NCBI GenBank assembly: GCA_002841395.1
Contig: PGZM01000001.1
Span: 62,001 to 126,000, forward strand
DNA from: Firmicutes bacterium HGW-Firmicutes-9
GTDB taxonomy: Bacteria; Bacillota; Clostridia; Christensenellales; CAG-138
DNA: 64,000 nucleotides
Reading direction: 5' to 3'
Shown: positions 17,358 through 26,106 of the stretch, in pieces
How the letters are laid out: each line of letters begins with the position of its first letter
How positions within the stretch are numbered: position 1 is the stretch's first letter
Notes under the pieces: model-generated
The model's input: only the letters and a program-made list of their open reading frames with translations
Database searches by the model: none
Told to the model about the DNA's origin: nothing
Translations under genes and position numbers: made by a program

Positions 17358-18122
17358 TTACCTCACCCACTCACTTGCTTCTGGGAAGCAGTGCATGTGC
17401 ACCGTGGACAGCGCACGGTAGCCATCGGCAAGACCGATAAGCTGCCGCAAACCCAACCGGATCGAGCGAAGCTTGAAATACATACAGATATCCGCAAGCA
17501 TCTTCTGGTCAAACTGGCTCTTGTGGCAGGCGAGCGCTTCCGCACGGGCAGAAAACGTCTTCTTGACACGCAGATAGGCGTTCGGCTTATCCGTATAGTA
17601 AAACGCCAACGCTTTCACCGCATGGCTGCCGGAAACGCCGATGCTGAGCATCACGCTCTCAAACGGCGCCATGTTCATGCTCATCTTCGCGGCCATTCCC
17701 GTCTTGATGTGGTCAATGTGGCACTCGCTGATCACGTTTGGGTCGGGCGCGAACACAACGTCCGGCTTGATGCGAACGATCTGCTTTGCGATCTCGGAAG
17801 CCGCATCCTCCATTCGATACATCCCGCCGTCATAGAGCGGCAAAAACGTCACATCCGTCACGCCAAGCAATTTCGCGGAAGCCAGCGATTCCTGCTGACG
17901 GATCGCCACCAGCTCCTCACCAAAAAGAGCGGGATCGATGCCGCCCATTCGTCCGTCGGTGAGAATCACGAACGAGACGTGCTTTCCTGCCGCCGTCAGC
18001 GCGCGGATGCTCGGCGCGCAGGCGACCTCGATATCGTCCGGATGCGGACCGATGAACAGATACCGCTCATATGCATCGAGTTTGGGAATCGGGGCGACGC
18101 GTTTTAAGATGGCGTTGAACAT
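17358..18122 (-). CDS. PIG-L (LmbE-like) family deacetylase
   Basis: YLFIGPHPDDIEVACAPSIRALTAAGKHVSFVILTDGRMGG..; start ATG 18122; ORF-track extension to 18599 antisense to GH20 rejected. Confidence 0.88.
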   Translation of the reverse strand: MFNAILKRVAPIPKLDAYERYLFIGPHPDDIEVACAPSIRALTAAGKHVSFVILTDGRMGGIDPALFGEELVAIRQQESLASAKLLGVTDVTFLPLYDGGMYRMEDAASEIAKQIVRIKPDVVFAPDPNVISECHIDHIKTGMAAKMSMNMAPFESVMLSIGVSGSHAVKALAFYYTDKPNAYLRVKKTFSARAEALACHKSQFDQKMLADICMYFKLRSIRLGLRQLIGLADGYRALSTVHMHCFPEASEWVR

Positions 18123-18283
18123 GTATCTTCCTCCGAAGCGAGAACTGATTTGCACTCGTAACAGTATATCACCTGTGCGGCGTTGCCGTAAGCTGTGATG
18201 CAAGGTATAATGAAAATTGCATCGAACAGTTACAGCGAACGAATTATTGACGAAATACGCGCGAAAGCAACGGGGGACAACGC

Positions 18284-19864
18284 ATGCCGATTCCAAACAT
18301 ACGCAGCCAGCAAGTTTTAGAAGGCAGCGTCTTGCTTTGCCGTACAGATGCGGTGTTCGATCCGGCGCTCGCCGGCGCGTGGGAGGGTGTGTTTGCGATG
18401 CTTTCTCTTGGCGAGCAGTCGCCTGAAACAGAAGGCATGAAAGCAGAATTTCGGCTGAACAGCGCGCTTCTTGAGGAAGCGTACACCATCCGTGCGAATG
18501 AGAACGGCGTGCTCGTCGAGGCGGGCGGCATCGCAGGCGTGGTGTATGCGGCGGGTACACTTGCGCAGCTTTCTGCAGAGCACGACGGAAATCTGCCATG
18601 TTGCGTGGTCGATGACGCGCCGGAGCAACCCTGGCGCGGTATTCTCATCGACGTCTGCCGCCACTTTTTTCCGATTTCTACCGTCAAGACGCTCGTCGAT
18701 TTGATGGCGTACTACAAATATAATCGCCTGCACCTGCATCTCACCGAGGATCAGGGGTTTCGCTTTGAGAGTGAGAAGTTTCCGCTGCTCAACAGCGTTG
18801 GTTCCTATCGCAAGAGCACGTTTGACAGGCACAAGGATAATAAAGGACATAACGGAACGCCGCACGGCGGGTACTATACCAAGTCAGAGCTTCGCGAACT
18901 CGTGCGCTATTGCAAAGCCCGCGGAATCGAGATCGTGCCCGAAATCGATATGCCCGGTCACGCGCTCTCGATGATTGCGGCGTATCCCGAACTCGCGTGC
19001 GTCAACGAACCTGTAGAGGTTGCGACCTACTTCGGCGTGACGGATTTTTCAAAGAAGCTTTTCTGCGCGGGCAGCGAGAAGACGTTTGAGTTTTTATTTG
19101 CGCTCCTGGACGAAGTGCTGGAAATCTTTCCGTTCCCTTATCTGCACATCGGCGGAGACGAGGCGCTCAAGAGCGAATGGAAACGTTGCGCACGCTGCCA
19201 GAAAGTCATGCGCGAGCAGAAGTTGAAGGACGAGCACGAGCTGCAAGGCTATTTTCTCAACCGTGTGATCGATTATCTAAAAGCGCGCGGCAGAGAGGCG
19301 ATCGTCTGGAACGACGGGCTTTGCGATACGCTCTCGCGGGACGCGATTTGCCAATACTGGACGCCGCTGACGAAGAAAGGCCCCGGACAGATTGCGCAGT
19401 ATGTCAACGCGGGCGGGCGGGCGATTCTCAGCCCGGTGACGCGCGTTTATTATGACTATCCCTATGCCGCAACGCCGTTGAAGAAGACTTACGGCCTTTC
19501 GCCTTTGGTGCGCGGTGTTAAAAAAGAGCACAGTCGAGATATCCTCGGCGTAGAGGCGGCAATCTGGACGGAGTGGATCGATTCTGAAGAGAAATTGTTT
19601 TTCAACACGCTGCCGCGCCTCGCCGCGACGTCGGAAACGGGATGGTCAGTTCAAGCGCACATACACTACAGCGCGTTTTTGAAGCGACTCCAGCCGCACT
19701 ACGCGCTCTATGAGCGACTTGGATTGACCTATGCAAAGCAAGTGGAGAAACCACTGCCGGTACTGCGCCGGATCAAGGGTACCGCGCAGTTTGTTGCGGA
19801 AGAGACGCACGCAGAACTCTATGCACAGCAGAAGACAGAGCAAAGCCCATCAAAACGGAGGTAA
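18284..19864 (+). CDS. Beta-N-acetylhexosaminidase (GH20), no signal peptide
   Basis: WRGILIDVCRHFFPISTVKTLVDLMAYYKYNRLHLHLTEDQGFR; VPEIDMPGHA; LHIGGDEA. Confidence 0.92.
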   Translation: MPIPNIRSQQVLEGSVLLCRTDAVFDPALAGAWEGVFAMLSLGEQSPETEGMKAEFRLNSALLEEAYTIRANENGVLVEAGGIAGVVYAAGTLAQLSAEHDGNLPCCVVDDAPEQPWRGILIDVCRHFFPISTVKTLVDLMAYYKYNRLHLHLTEDQGFRFESEKFPLLNSVGSYRKSTFDRHKDNKGHNGTPHGGYYTKSELRELVRYCKARGIEIVPEIDMPGHALSMIAAYPELACVNEPVEVATYFGVTDFSKKLFCAGSEKTFEFLFALLDEVLEIFPFPYLHIGGDEALKSEWKRCARCQKVMREQKLKDEHELQGYFLNRVIDYLKARGREAIVWNDGLCDTLSRDAICQYWTPLTKKGPGQIAQYVNAGGRAILSPVTRVYYDYPYAATPLKKTYGLSPLVRGVKKEHSRDILGVEAAIWTEWIDSEEKLFFNTLPRLAATSETGWSVQAHIHYSAFLKRLQPHYALYERLGLTYAKQVEKPLPVLRRIKGTAQFVAEETHAELYAQQKTEQSPSKRR

Positions 19865-19869
19865 AGCGT

Positions 19870-20388
19870 ATGAATGAAACTTTGGAAAATCTGAAAACAC
19901 GCAGGAGCATCCGCTCCTTCTTGCCCAAACAAGTGGAAAAAGACCTGCTGGATCAAGTGCTGGAGGCGGGAACCTATGCGCCCACCGGCAGCGGCAGGCA
20001 GTCTCCCGTCATCGTTGCGGTACAGAATCACGCAACAATCAAACATCTTTCCCACATGAACGCAAAGGTGCTCGGCAACGACAGCGACCCGTTTTACGGC
20101 GCGCCGACGGTGCTCGTCGTTCTCGCGGATCGTTCTCGCAGAACGTATCTGCTCGACGGAGCCGCCGTGATGACGAATCTGCTCAACGCGGCGCACGCGG
20201 TTGGCCTCGGCTCCTGCTGGGTTCATCGTGCGAAAGAGGTGTTCGAGAGCCCGGATGGACGTTCTCTCCTGTTAAAATGGGGCATTCACGGTAATTACGA
20301 GGGCATCGGCCACGTCGCGCTTGGCTATCCCGCGAGCCCCGCGCCCGAACCCGCACCGCGCAAAGAGGACTACATCATCCACGTTTGA
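19870..20388 (+). CDS. Nitroreductase family protein
   Basis: LKTRRSIRSFLPKQVEKDLLDQVLEAGTYAPTGSGRQSPVIV; GLGSCWVHRAKEVF. Confidence 0.88.
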   Translation: MNETLENLKTRRSIRSFLPKQVEKDLLDQVLEAGTYAPTGSGRQSPVIVAVQNHATIKHLSHMNAKVLGNDSDPFYGAPTVLVVLADRSRRTYLLDGAAVMTNLLNAAHAVGLGSCWVHRAKEVFESPDGRSLLLKWGIHGNYEGIGHVALGYPASPAPEPAPRKEDYIIHV

Positions 20389-20409
20389 GCGGACGCGAGC
20401 GGAGGAAGC

Positions 20410-20952
20410 ATGCGCATTACGAACCTCTTAAAACGACACGCACGTGCGTTTGCAACTGTCAGCACGGGGGAGATTCGATTCGACCCCGCGTTTGGCGCAC
20501 TTTGCGAGCAGAATGCCTGCGGGTTCTATGGCGCATGCTGGATGTGTCCGCCGGACGTCGGCATCATCTCCGACTGGATTGCAAAAGCGCGGTCGTATGA
20601 TCACGCCATCGTGTTCCAAACCGTGCGGGAGATTGAGGATTCGTTTGATATCGAAGGCATGCGCCGCGCCGCACGGGCGCACAACCGCCTGATCGTACGC
20701 CTCCGGCATGCAGCAGAAAAGGCGGGCATCGATTGCCTCCTGCTCGGTGCAGGAAGCTGCGGCGGTTGCGCTGTTTGCGCGCGGAAGAGAAACGAGCCGT
20801 GCGCGCATCCCGATCGCGCGGTGGTGCCGCTGGAAGCGGCGGGTGTTGATGTTACGCAGCTTGCAACGCTTTCCGGCATGCCATATATCAACGGCAAAAA
20901 CACAGTGACGTACTTCGGGCTGCTGCTCTATCGCGGCGAGTTGGAAGCATAA
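20410..20952 (+). CDS. DUF2284 metal-binding protein
   Basis: CEQNACGFYGACWMCPPDVG; LGAGSCGGCAVCARKRNEPCAHPDRAVVPLEAAGVDV. Confidence 0.8.
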   Translation: MRITNLLKRHARAFATVSTGEIRFDPAFGALCEQNACGFYGACWMCPPDVGIISDWIAKARSYDHAIVFQTVREIEDSFDIEGMRRAARAHNRLIVRLRHAAEKAGIDCLLLGAGSCGGCAVCARKRNEPCAHPDRAVVPLEAAGVDVTQLATLSGMPYINGKNTVTYFGLLLYRGELEA

Positions 20953-20991
20953 TATTCTGAGACCCAGTAAACCATACACAAGGAGAAATGC

Positions 20992-22185
20992 ATGAAAATC
21001 CTCGTTTGCAACGTTGGCAGCACTTCGCTGAAATATCGCCTGTTTGATCTGACCTCCGGAGAAGAGACGCTTTCCGAAGGGCGTATGGAGCGCGTCGGCA
21101 CGCAGGCAGGCGCGTGGTCGCACAAGAATGCGGGGCAGGAAGCGGTCAAGCAAACGCTGCCGATTCCCGACTATGCCACGGGCATCCGGCTCATGCAGGA
21201 AGCGCTGCTTGTCAAAACGCTGGACAGCATGGAGTCGTTGGATTGCGTCGCGTTCAAGGTTGTGCATGCGCAGGGCGTAACCGGCGTGCAGCTGCTCGAT
21301 GAGTCCGTGCTCTCTGCGATGGCGGCGTTTAAAACGGTCGCGCCCAGCCATAACCCGCCGTATATTGCCGCGATCCGTCAGTTTCAGCAAGCGTTGCCGA
21401 ATACGCCAATGATCGGCTCGTTTGAAACCGGCTTTCACGCGACGATGCCGCCCAAGGCGTATCTCTATTCCGTGCCGATTTCGCTTTACAAGGAGCATGC
21501 CATCCGCCGCTACGGCTTCCACGGCGCGTCGCACGAATACGTGACCACGCGTACGTCGGAGCTCATGGGTCGAACCGATATCAAACTGATCTCCTGCCAT
21601 CTTGGCGGCAGCGGCTCGCTCTGCGCAGTCGTGAACGGCAAGTCGCTCGATACCAATCTCGGGTTCTCTTTGCAGTGCGGCATCATGCACAACAACCGCT
21701 GCGGCGACATCGACCCGTATATCCCGATCTATCTGATGAAGGATTTCGGCTATTCTCTCGCGCAGATCGAGACCATGCTCAATAAGGAAAGCGGCCTGCT
21801 CGGCATGAGCGGCGTTTCCAATGACCTGCGGGATGTGGAACTGGCGGCGGAGACAGGAAACGAGGACGCGCAAAACGCGGTGGACAGCTATTGCTACCAG
21901 ATTCAGAAGCAGATCGGCAGTTATGCCGCCGCGATGGGCGGTGTGGACGCGATCTCGTTTGCGGGCGGCATCGGCGAGAACAGCGCGCTCGTGCGCAGAA
22001 AAGCGCTTGAAGGGTTGGAGTTCATGGGCGTTTCGCTCGATATAGCGAAAAACGAAACTGCAAAGCCGGACTGTGAGCTCACGGGCGAAGGCAGCCGCGC
22101 GCGGATTTTCGCCATCGCCACCAACGAGGAGATCGTGGTTGCGCGAAAAGCAAAAGCGTATCTCGCCTCCCGCACACAAGCATGA
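20992..22185 (+). CDS. ackA: Acetate kinase family protein
   Basis: MKILVCNVGSTSLKYRLFD; GFHGASHEYV; CHLGGSGSLCAVVNGKSLDTNLGFS; FAGGIGENSALVR. Confidence 0.88.
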   Translation: MKILVCNVGSTSLKYRLFDLTSGEETLSEGRMERVGTQAGAWSHKNAGQEAVKQTLPIPDYATGIRLMQEALLVKTLDSMESLDCVAFKVVHAQGVTGVQLLDESVLSAMAAFKTVAPSHNPPYIAAIRQFQQALPNTPMIGSFETGFHATMPPKAYLYSVPISLYKEHAIRRYGFHGASHEYVTTRTSELMGRTDIKLISCHLGGSGSLCAVVNGKSLDTNLGFSLQCGIMHNNRCGDIDPYIPIYLMKDFGYSLAQIETMLNKESGLLGMSGVSNDLRDVELAAETGNEDAQNAVDSYCYQIQKQIGSYAAAMGGVDAISFAGGIGENSALVRRKALEGLEFMGVSLDIAKNETAKPDCELTGEGSRARIFAIATNEEIVVARKAKAYLASRTQA

Positions 22186-22372
22186 AAACACAATATACGC
22201 GCAATACGCGTTGCATAAATACTTTTCACAGTTAATTCACGATCTCGTGCTTCGATAAGAAGGCTAATAGTTAGAGCGATATTTGCGAATCATGCGCTAT
22301 GCTTATTTGCATAACGCATTTGCGCTATGCATTCGCGTTGCAAAGCGACACCGTTTGGTTTATACTGCGCAT

Positions 22373-23230
22373 ATGAAACGCAAAAAACGCAGACGCAAAT
22401 CAAAGGCGGAGATCATCACGGCGGTGCTCTACGGCATCTTCGGCCTGCTTGTAGCCGGGGCGCTGTATGGCCTCGGCGTTGGCGCGACCGCACTCTTTGG
22501 CGAGACACTCGGCAACCACTATTATGCGGTGCTGGCGGAAAAAGCCGCGCCCGTGGACGCAGTGGATTTCGCGCTGCTCACAAAAGAGAACCCCGAAGTT
22601 CGCGGTTGGGTGCGCCTTGCGGATACGGCGATCAATCTGCCGCTCGTGAAGACGACGGACAATAGCTTCTACCTCAACCACCGGTTTGACGAGGTGAAAA
22701 ACAAGCTTGGCACGCCGTTCATCGATGCGGGCAACGTCGGAGACTTTTCCGATCGGCATACTGTGATCTATGGGCATGCACTCGGCAGCGGTTCCATGCT
22801 CGGTTCGCTGCTTGAATACGAAAACCCGAACTACTTCATGCGCAATCCGGAGATACAGCTGTTTTTACCGGATGGCACGGTGAAAACCCTTGCGGTGTTC
22901 GCCTGCTCCCGCGTGCCGGGGGTGCGTAGCGCGATCCCGATTGCGTTTTCGAACGAGACGGAATTCCTCGCTTTTGTTGAAGATCTTTACGCGACCTCCG
23001 CGTTTACAAGCAGCGTAAAAATTACCGCGCAGGATCAAATCGTGTCCTTCTGCGTCGCCTTGCCGGATGGCGGAGACGGCAGACTGCTCGTGAGCTGCAA
23101 GCTCACCGACGGCAGCGCCGCCACAACCATTGGCACGATGCAGACGCCGAGCGTACCCGTTGCGACACAAGCATCCGTGGAAGACACGCAGATGCCGGAC
23201 GAGTCCGCGCTGCCCGAGCAGACCCCATAA
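22373..23230 (+). CDS. srtB: Class B sortase
   Basis: TM near N-terminus; NPEVRGWVRLADTAINLPLVKTTDNSFYLNHRFD; HTVIYGHALGSGSMLGSL; QIVSFCVALPDGGDGRLLV. Confidence 0.85.
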   Translation: MKRKKRRRKSKAEIITAVLYGIFGLLVAGALYGLGVGATALFGETLGNHYYAVLAEKAAPVDAVDFALLTKENPEVRGWVRLADTAINLPLVKTTDNSFYLNHRFDEVKNKLGTPFIDAGNVGDFSDRHTVIYGHALGSGSMLGSLLEYENPNYFMRNPEIQLFLPDGTVKTLAVFACSRVPGVRSAIPIAFSNETEFLAFVEDLYATSAFTSSVKITAQDQIVSFCVALPDGGDGRLLVSCKLTDGSAATTIGTMQTPSVPVATQASVEDTQMPDESALPEQTP

Positions 23231-23254
23231 ATCTTGAATAAAATCGCGCTACAG

Positions 23255-23271
23255 GCCGCCTGACAGGCGGC
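23255..23271 (+). terminator. Intrinsic terminator after srtB
   Basis: GCCGCCTG-a-CAGGCGGC-TTTT. Confidence 0.65.
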
Positions 23272-23590
23272 TTTTGCATGGAGTTGATGTGCGTTTGGCG
23301 CTGGAACGCGCGGTTCTGTTCTTTTTTTTAAAAATGTGGTATCCTATACGCAATTCTGAGGAGTAAACACACGATCCAGAAAAGAACGACGCAAAAAGCG
23401 CATAAAATCAAACAATAGCATGCAACCAAACGCAAGGTAGACGAGTGTTCTAGGTGAAGACGACACTTGAGCGGACGAAGGAGCAAATCGCTTGTTCGAT
23501 TCCATCAAACACGGTTTTCACGATGATTGCCGCGGTTCTTCGCGGCTTCGGAACAAGACGAACGGATGAAAAGAGAAGGGGAGATCGATT

Positions 23591-24580
23591 ATGAAAACAA
23601 AACGTACCCTGATTGCACTCATTCTTTGCGCGGTGCTGCTGGCTTCCTTTGGATGCGCCGCTGCGCCAAGAGCGACTGAGAGCGAAAACCTTGCATATGC
23701 GGACTCCGCAAAGGGCTCCTACGACATGGCAGCGCCGATGGAAGAGGCCGCAATGGCACCCGCTGCGGCGGGGGAAGTCGCACAGCAGTCGGGAGAACCG
23801 ACGGGCGATTTCGACGTGCGCAAGATTGTCTACAATGCGGATATGTCCGTGACCGTGGATGATCCGTCCGCCGCGCTCAATACGCTGCTGCAGAAGACCA
23901 AGTCGCTGGGCGGCTATGTCTCCGGCTCGTATGCAACCACAGATGAAGAAGGCACAAACTACGCATACGCCACGCTGAAGGTACCCTCCGATCAGCTCGA
24001 CGCGCTGGTCACCGCGGCTAACGCGCTCGGCAAAGTCAACGACTATCGACTAAGCTCGGACGATATCTCGCTATCCTATTACGACATTCAGGCGCGGCTC
24101 ACCAGCGCGAAAGCCGAGGAGCAGCAGTTGTTGGATATCCTCAGCAAGTGCGAAACGGTAGAGGAGATTCTCGCCGTGCGCCAGAGCCTTTCCAGCGTGC
24201 GTTCGGACATCGAGAGCTACACCGCGCAGATCCGGCTTTGGGATAACCTCGTCGCGTATGCCACGCTCAGCGTGACCATCAGCCGCACACCTAAGACGGC
24301 GGTGGAAGGCGAAAACGATCTGATCCAGCTTTGGAAAGCTTCGGATGTTTGGAACAAGATGGAGCGCGGTTTCCAGAACAGCGTGCGCTTTGTCGCAAAC
24401 GCCATCGGCGCCATCGGCATCTTCATCGCGATTGCCTTGATTCCGGCAGGCGTACTGTTCCTGCTCATCGGGCTGCCGATCATTCTGCACAAAAAGAACA
24501 AACGGAAAAAGGCTGCAGCGTTGAAGGCGCAGCAGGCGATGTCCGCTGAACCGGACGATACCGTCAAACAGAACGAATAA
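23591..24580 (+). CDS. DUF4349 lipoprotein
   Basis: Lipobox LLASFGC; KIVYNADMSVTVDDPSAALNTLLQKTKSLGGYVSGS; C-terminal TM. Confidence 0.85.
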   Translation: MKTKRTLIALILCAVLLASFGCAAAPRATESENLAYADSAKGSYDMAAPMEEAAMAPAAAGEVAQQSGEPTGDFDVRKIVYNADMSVTVDDPSAALNTLLQKTKSLGGYVSGSYATTDEEGTNYAYATLKVPSDQLDALVTAANALGKVNDYRLSSDDISLSYYDIQARLTSAKAEEQQLLDILSKCETVEEILAVRQSLSSVRSDIESYTAQIRLWDNLVAYATLSVTISRTPKTAVEGENDLIQLWKASDVWNKMERGFQNSVRFVANAIGAIGIFIAIALIPAGVLFLLIGLPIILHKKNKRKKAAALKAQQAMSAEPDDTVKQNE

Positions 24581-24608
24581 AAATTTTGAATTCAGGGGGA
24601 TGGAATAG

Positions 24609-25724
24609 GTGGTAACGATCAAAGAGGCCGTGACCAAGAAGGATTTGGTCAAGTTCATGGAATTCCCGCTCGAGCTTTACAAGGGAAATTCCTACTATGT
24701 GCCGGACATTCTGGCGAGCCAGGTTGCCGACATGGAGAAGGACAAGAACCCCGCGTTCGCATTTTGCCAGGCAAAGGCGTTTCTCGCCTACCGCGATGGC
24801 AAGATTGTCGGCAGGATTCAGGGCATACTCAACAACCGTGCAAACGAAACCTTCGGCAAGAAGTATATGTGCTTCACACAGGTCGATTTCATCGATGACG
24901 ACGAGGTTGTTGACGCGCTGTTTGACACGGTGGAATCCTGGGCGCAGGAGCTTGGCTGCACGTTGATGCACGGCCCGCTCGGCTTTTCGGACATGGACCG
25001 CGAGGGCATGCTGATTGAAGGGTTCGATCAATTGAGCCTGTTCCACACCTATTACAACCATCCGTACTACCTGACCCAGCTCACGCGGCGCGGCTACGGC
25101 AAAGAGGTTGATTGGGTCGAGATGCGCTTAACGCTCCCGACCGAACCGATCGAGTCCGTGACCAAGGTCTCGGACTACGTGAAAAAGCGCAAGAAGCTGC
25201 ACGTGGTCAACATGGGTGATAAGCCACTCAAGGAACTGATCAACGACATGTTCCTGCTCTACAACCGCGCATATACGCTCTTTGGCATGATTCCGCTGGA
25301 TGATGCACAGATCGCCAAATATGTCAGCGAGTTTCGGCCGATGGTCAGCAAGCGCACAACTTCGTTTATCTACACGGAAGAAGGCGAGATGGTCGCGTTC
25401 GGCATCTGCTGCCCCCGTCTTGACAAAGCGATGCAGAAGATGAAGGGCAAGACGATGCCGTTTGGCTGGATTCGCCTCTTAAAGGCGCTCAAGGGCAAGA
25501 ACGACACGGTCGATCTGCTGCTCATCGCAGTCCGTCCGGACCTCCAGGGACAGGGTGTGAATGCCATCATCCTCGACGACATGCAGCACAAGCTCATCAA
25601 AGCGGGCGTGCGCTATGCCGAGACGGGACCCATGCTCGAGATCAACGACCACATCCTCGCGCAGTGGGAACGGTTCCAGGGTGTACAGCACAAACGCCGC
25701 CGCTGCTTTGTCAAGGAACTGTAA
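24609..25724 (+). CDS. GNAT-like N-acetyltransferase family protein
   Basis: Begins GTG; RPDLQGQGVNAIILDDMQHKLIKAGVRYAETGPMLEINDHILAQWERF. Confidence 0.7.
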   Translation: MVTIKEAVTKKDLVKFMEFPLELYKGNSYYVPDILASQVADMEKDKNPAFAFCQAKAFLAYRDGKIVGRIQGILNNRANETFGKKYMCFTQVDFIDDDEVVDALFDTVESWAQELGCTLMHGPLGFSDMDREGMLIEGFDQLSLFHTYYNHPYYLTQLTRRGYGKEVDWVEMRLTLPTEPIESVTKVSDYVKKRKKLHVVNMGDKPLKELINDMFLLYNRAYTLFGMIPLDDAQIAKYVSEFRPMVSKRTTSFIYTEEGEMVAFGICCPRLDKAMQKMKGKTMPFGWIRLLKALKGKNDTVDLLLIAVRPDLQGQGVNAIILDDMQHKLIKAGVRYAETGPMLEINDHILAQWERFQGVQHKRRRCFVKEL

Positions 25725-25737
25725 TCAAGCAAAGAAA

Positions 25738-25760
25738 GCTGCTCTCAAACGGGAGCAGCT
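25738..25760 (+). terminator. Intrinsic terminator
   Basis: AGCTGCTC-tcaaacg-GGAGCAGCT-CTTTTTT. Confidence 0.8.
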
Positions 25761-25857
25761 CTTTTTTATTTTGATACAAAAGAAAGGCGGTATGTGACAA
25801 ACTTGCAGAACAATTTGTGTTTGTGTGATATAGTGTAATCAATTCAACAGGGAGGAC

Positions 25858-26046
25858 ATGATTATGAGACTGAGCGCACCGACAATAATTATCTGGCTGC
25901 TCGCACTGATCCTAGCCGCACTGGCGATTCTGAGCAAATTCATCGGCATCCCCGTCATCGGCGGATTCATCAAGCAAAATGATTTCTGGGTTATGACCGC
26001 GGCCTACGGCCTGTTATTCCTTGGAACACTGTTTAAAGGGCTGTAA
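25858..26046 (+). CDS. Small two-TM membrane protein
   Basis: MRLSAPTIIIWLLALILAALAILSKFIGIPVIGGFIKQNDFWVMTAAYGLLFLGTLFKGL; RBS ggagg. Confidence 0.75.
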   Translation: MIMRLSAPTIIIWLLALILAALAILSKFIGIPVIGGFIKQNDFWVMTAAYGLLFLGTLFKGL

Positions 26047-26059
26047 GTCAGCTCAAAAC

Positions 26060-26087
26060 AAAAATGCCCGCGAAAGCGGGCATTTTT
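26060..26087. terminator. Bidirectional intrinsic terminator
   Basis: AAAAATGCCCGC-gaaa-GCGGGCATTTTT. Confidence 0.9.
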
Positions 26088-26106
26088 GTTGCGTAAATGT
26101 CGTTTG

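Noticed and set aside
20428-22191. 587-aa minus-strand ORF antisense to DUF2284 and ackA
   Set aside because: His/Arg/Ala-rich shadow of high-GC3 coding sequence; both sense genes are clear homologues.
23494-23503. GTTCGATTCC, a tRNA T-loop-like string
   Set aside because: No cloverleaf, anticodon arm or acceptor stem can be built around it.
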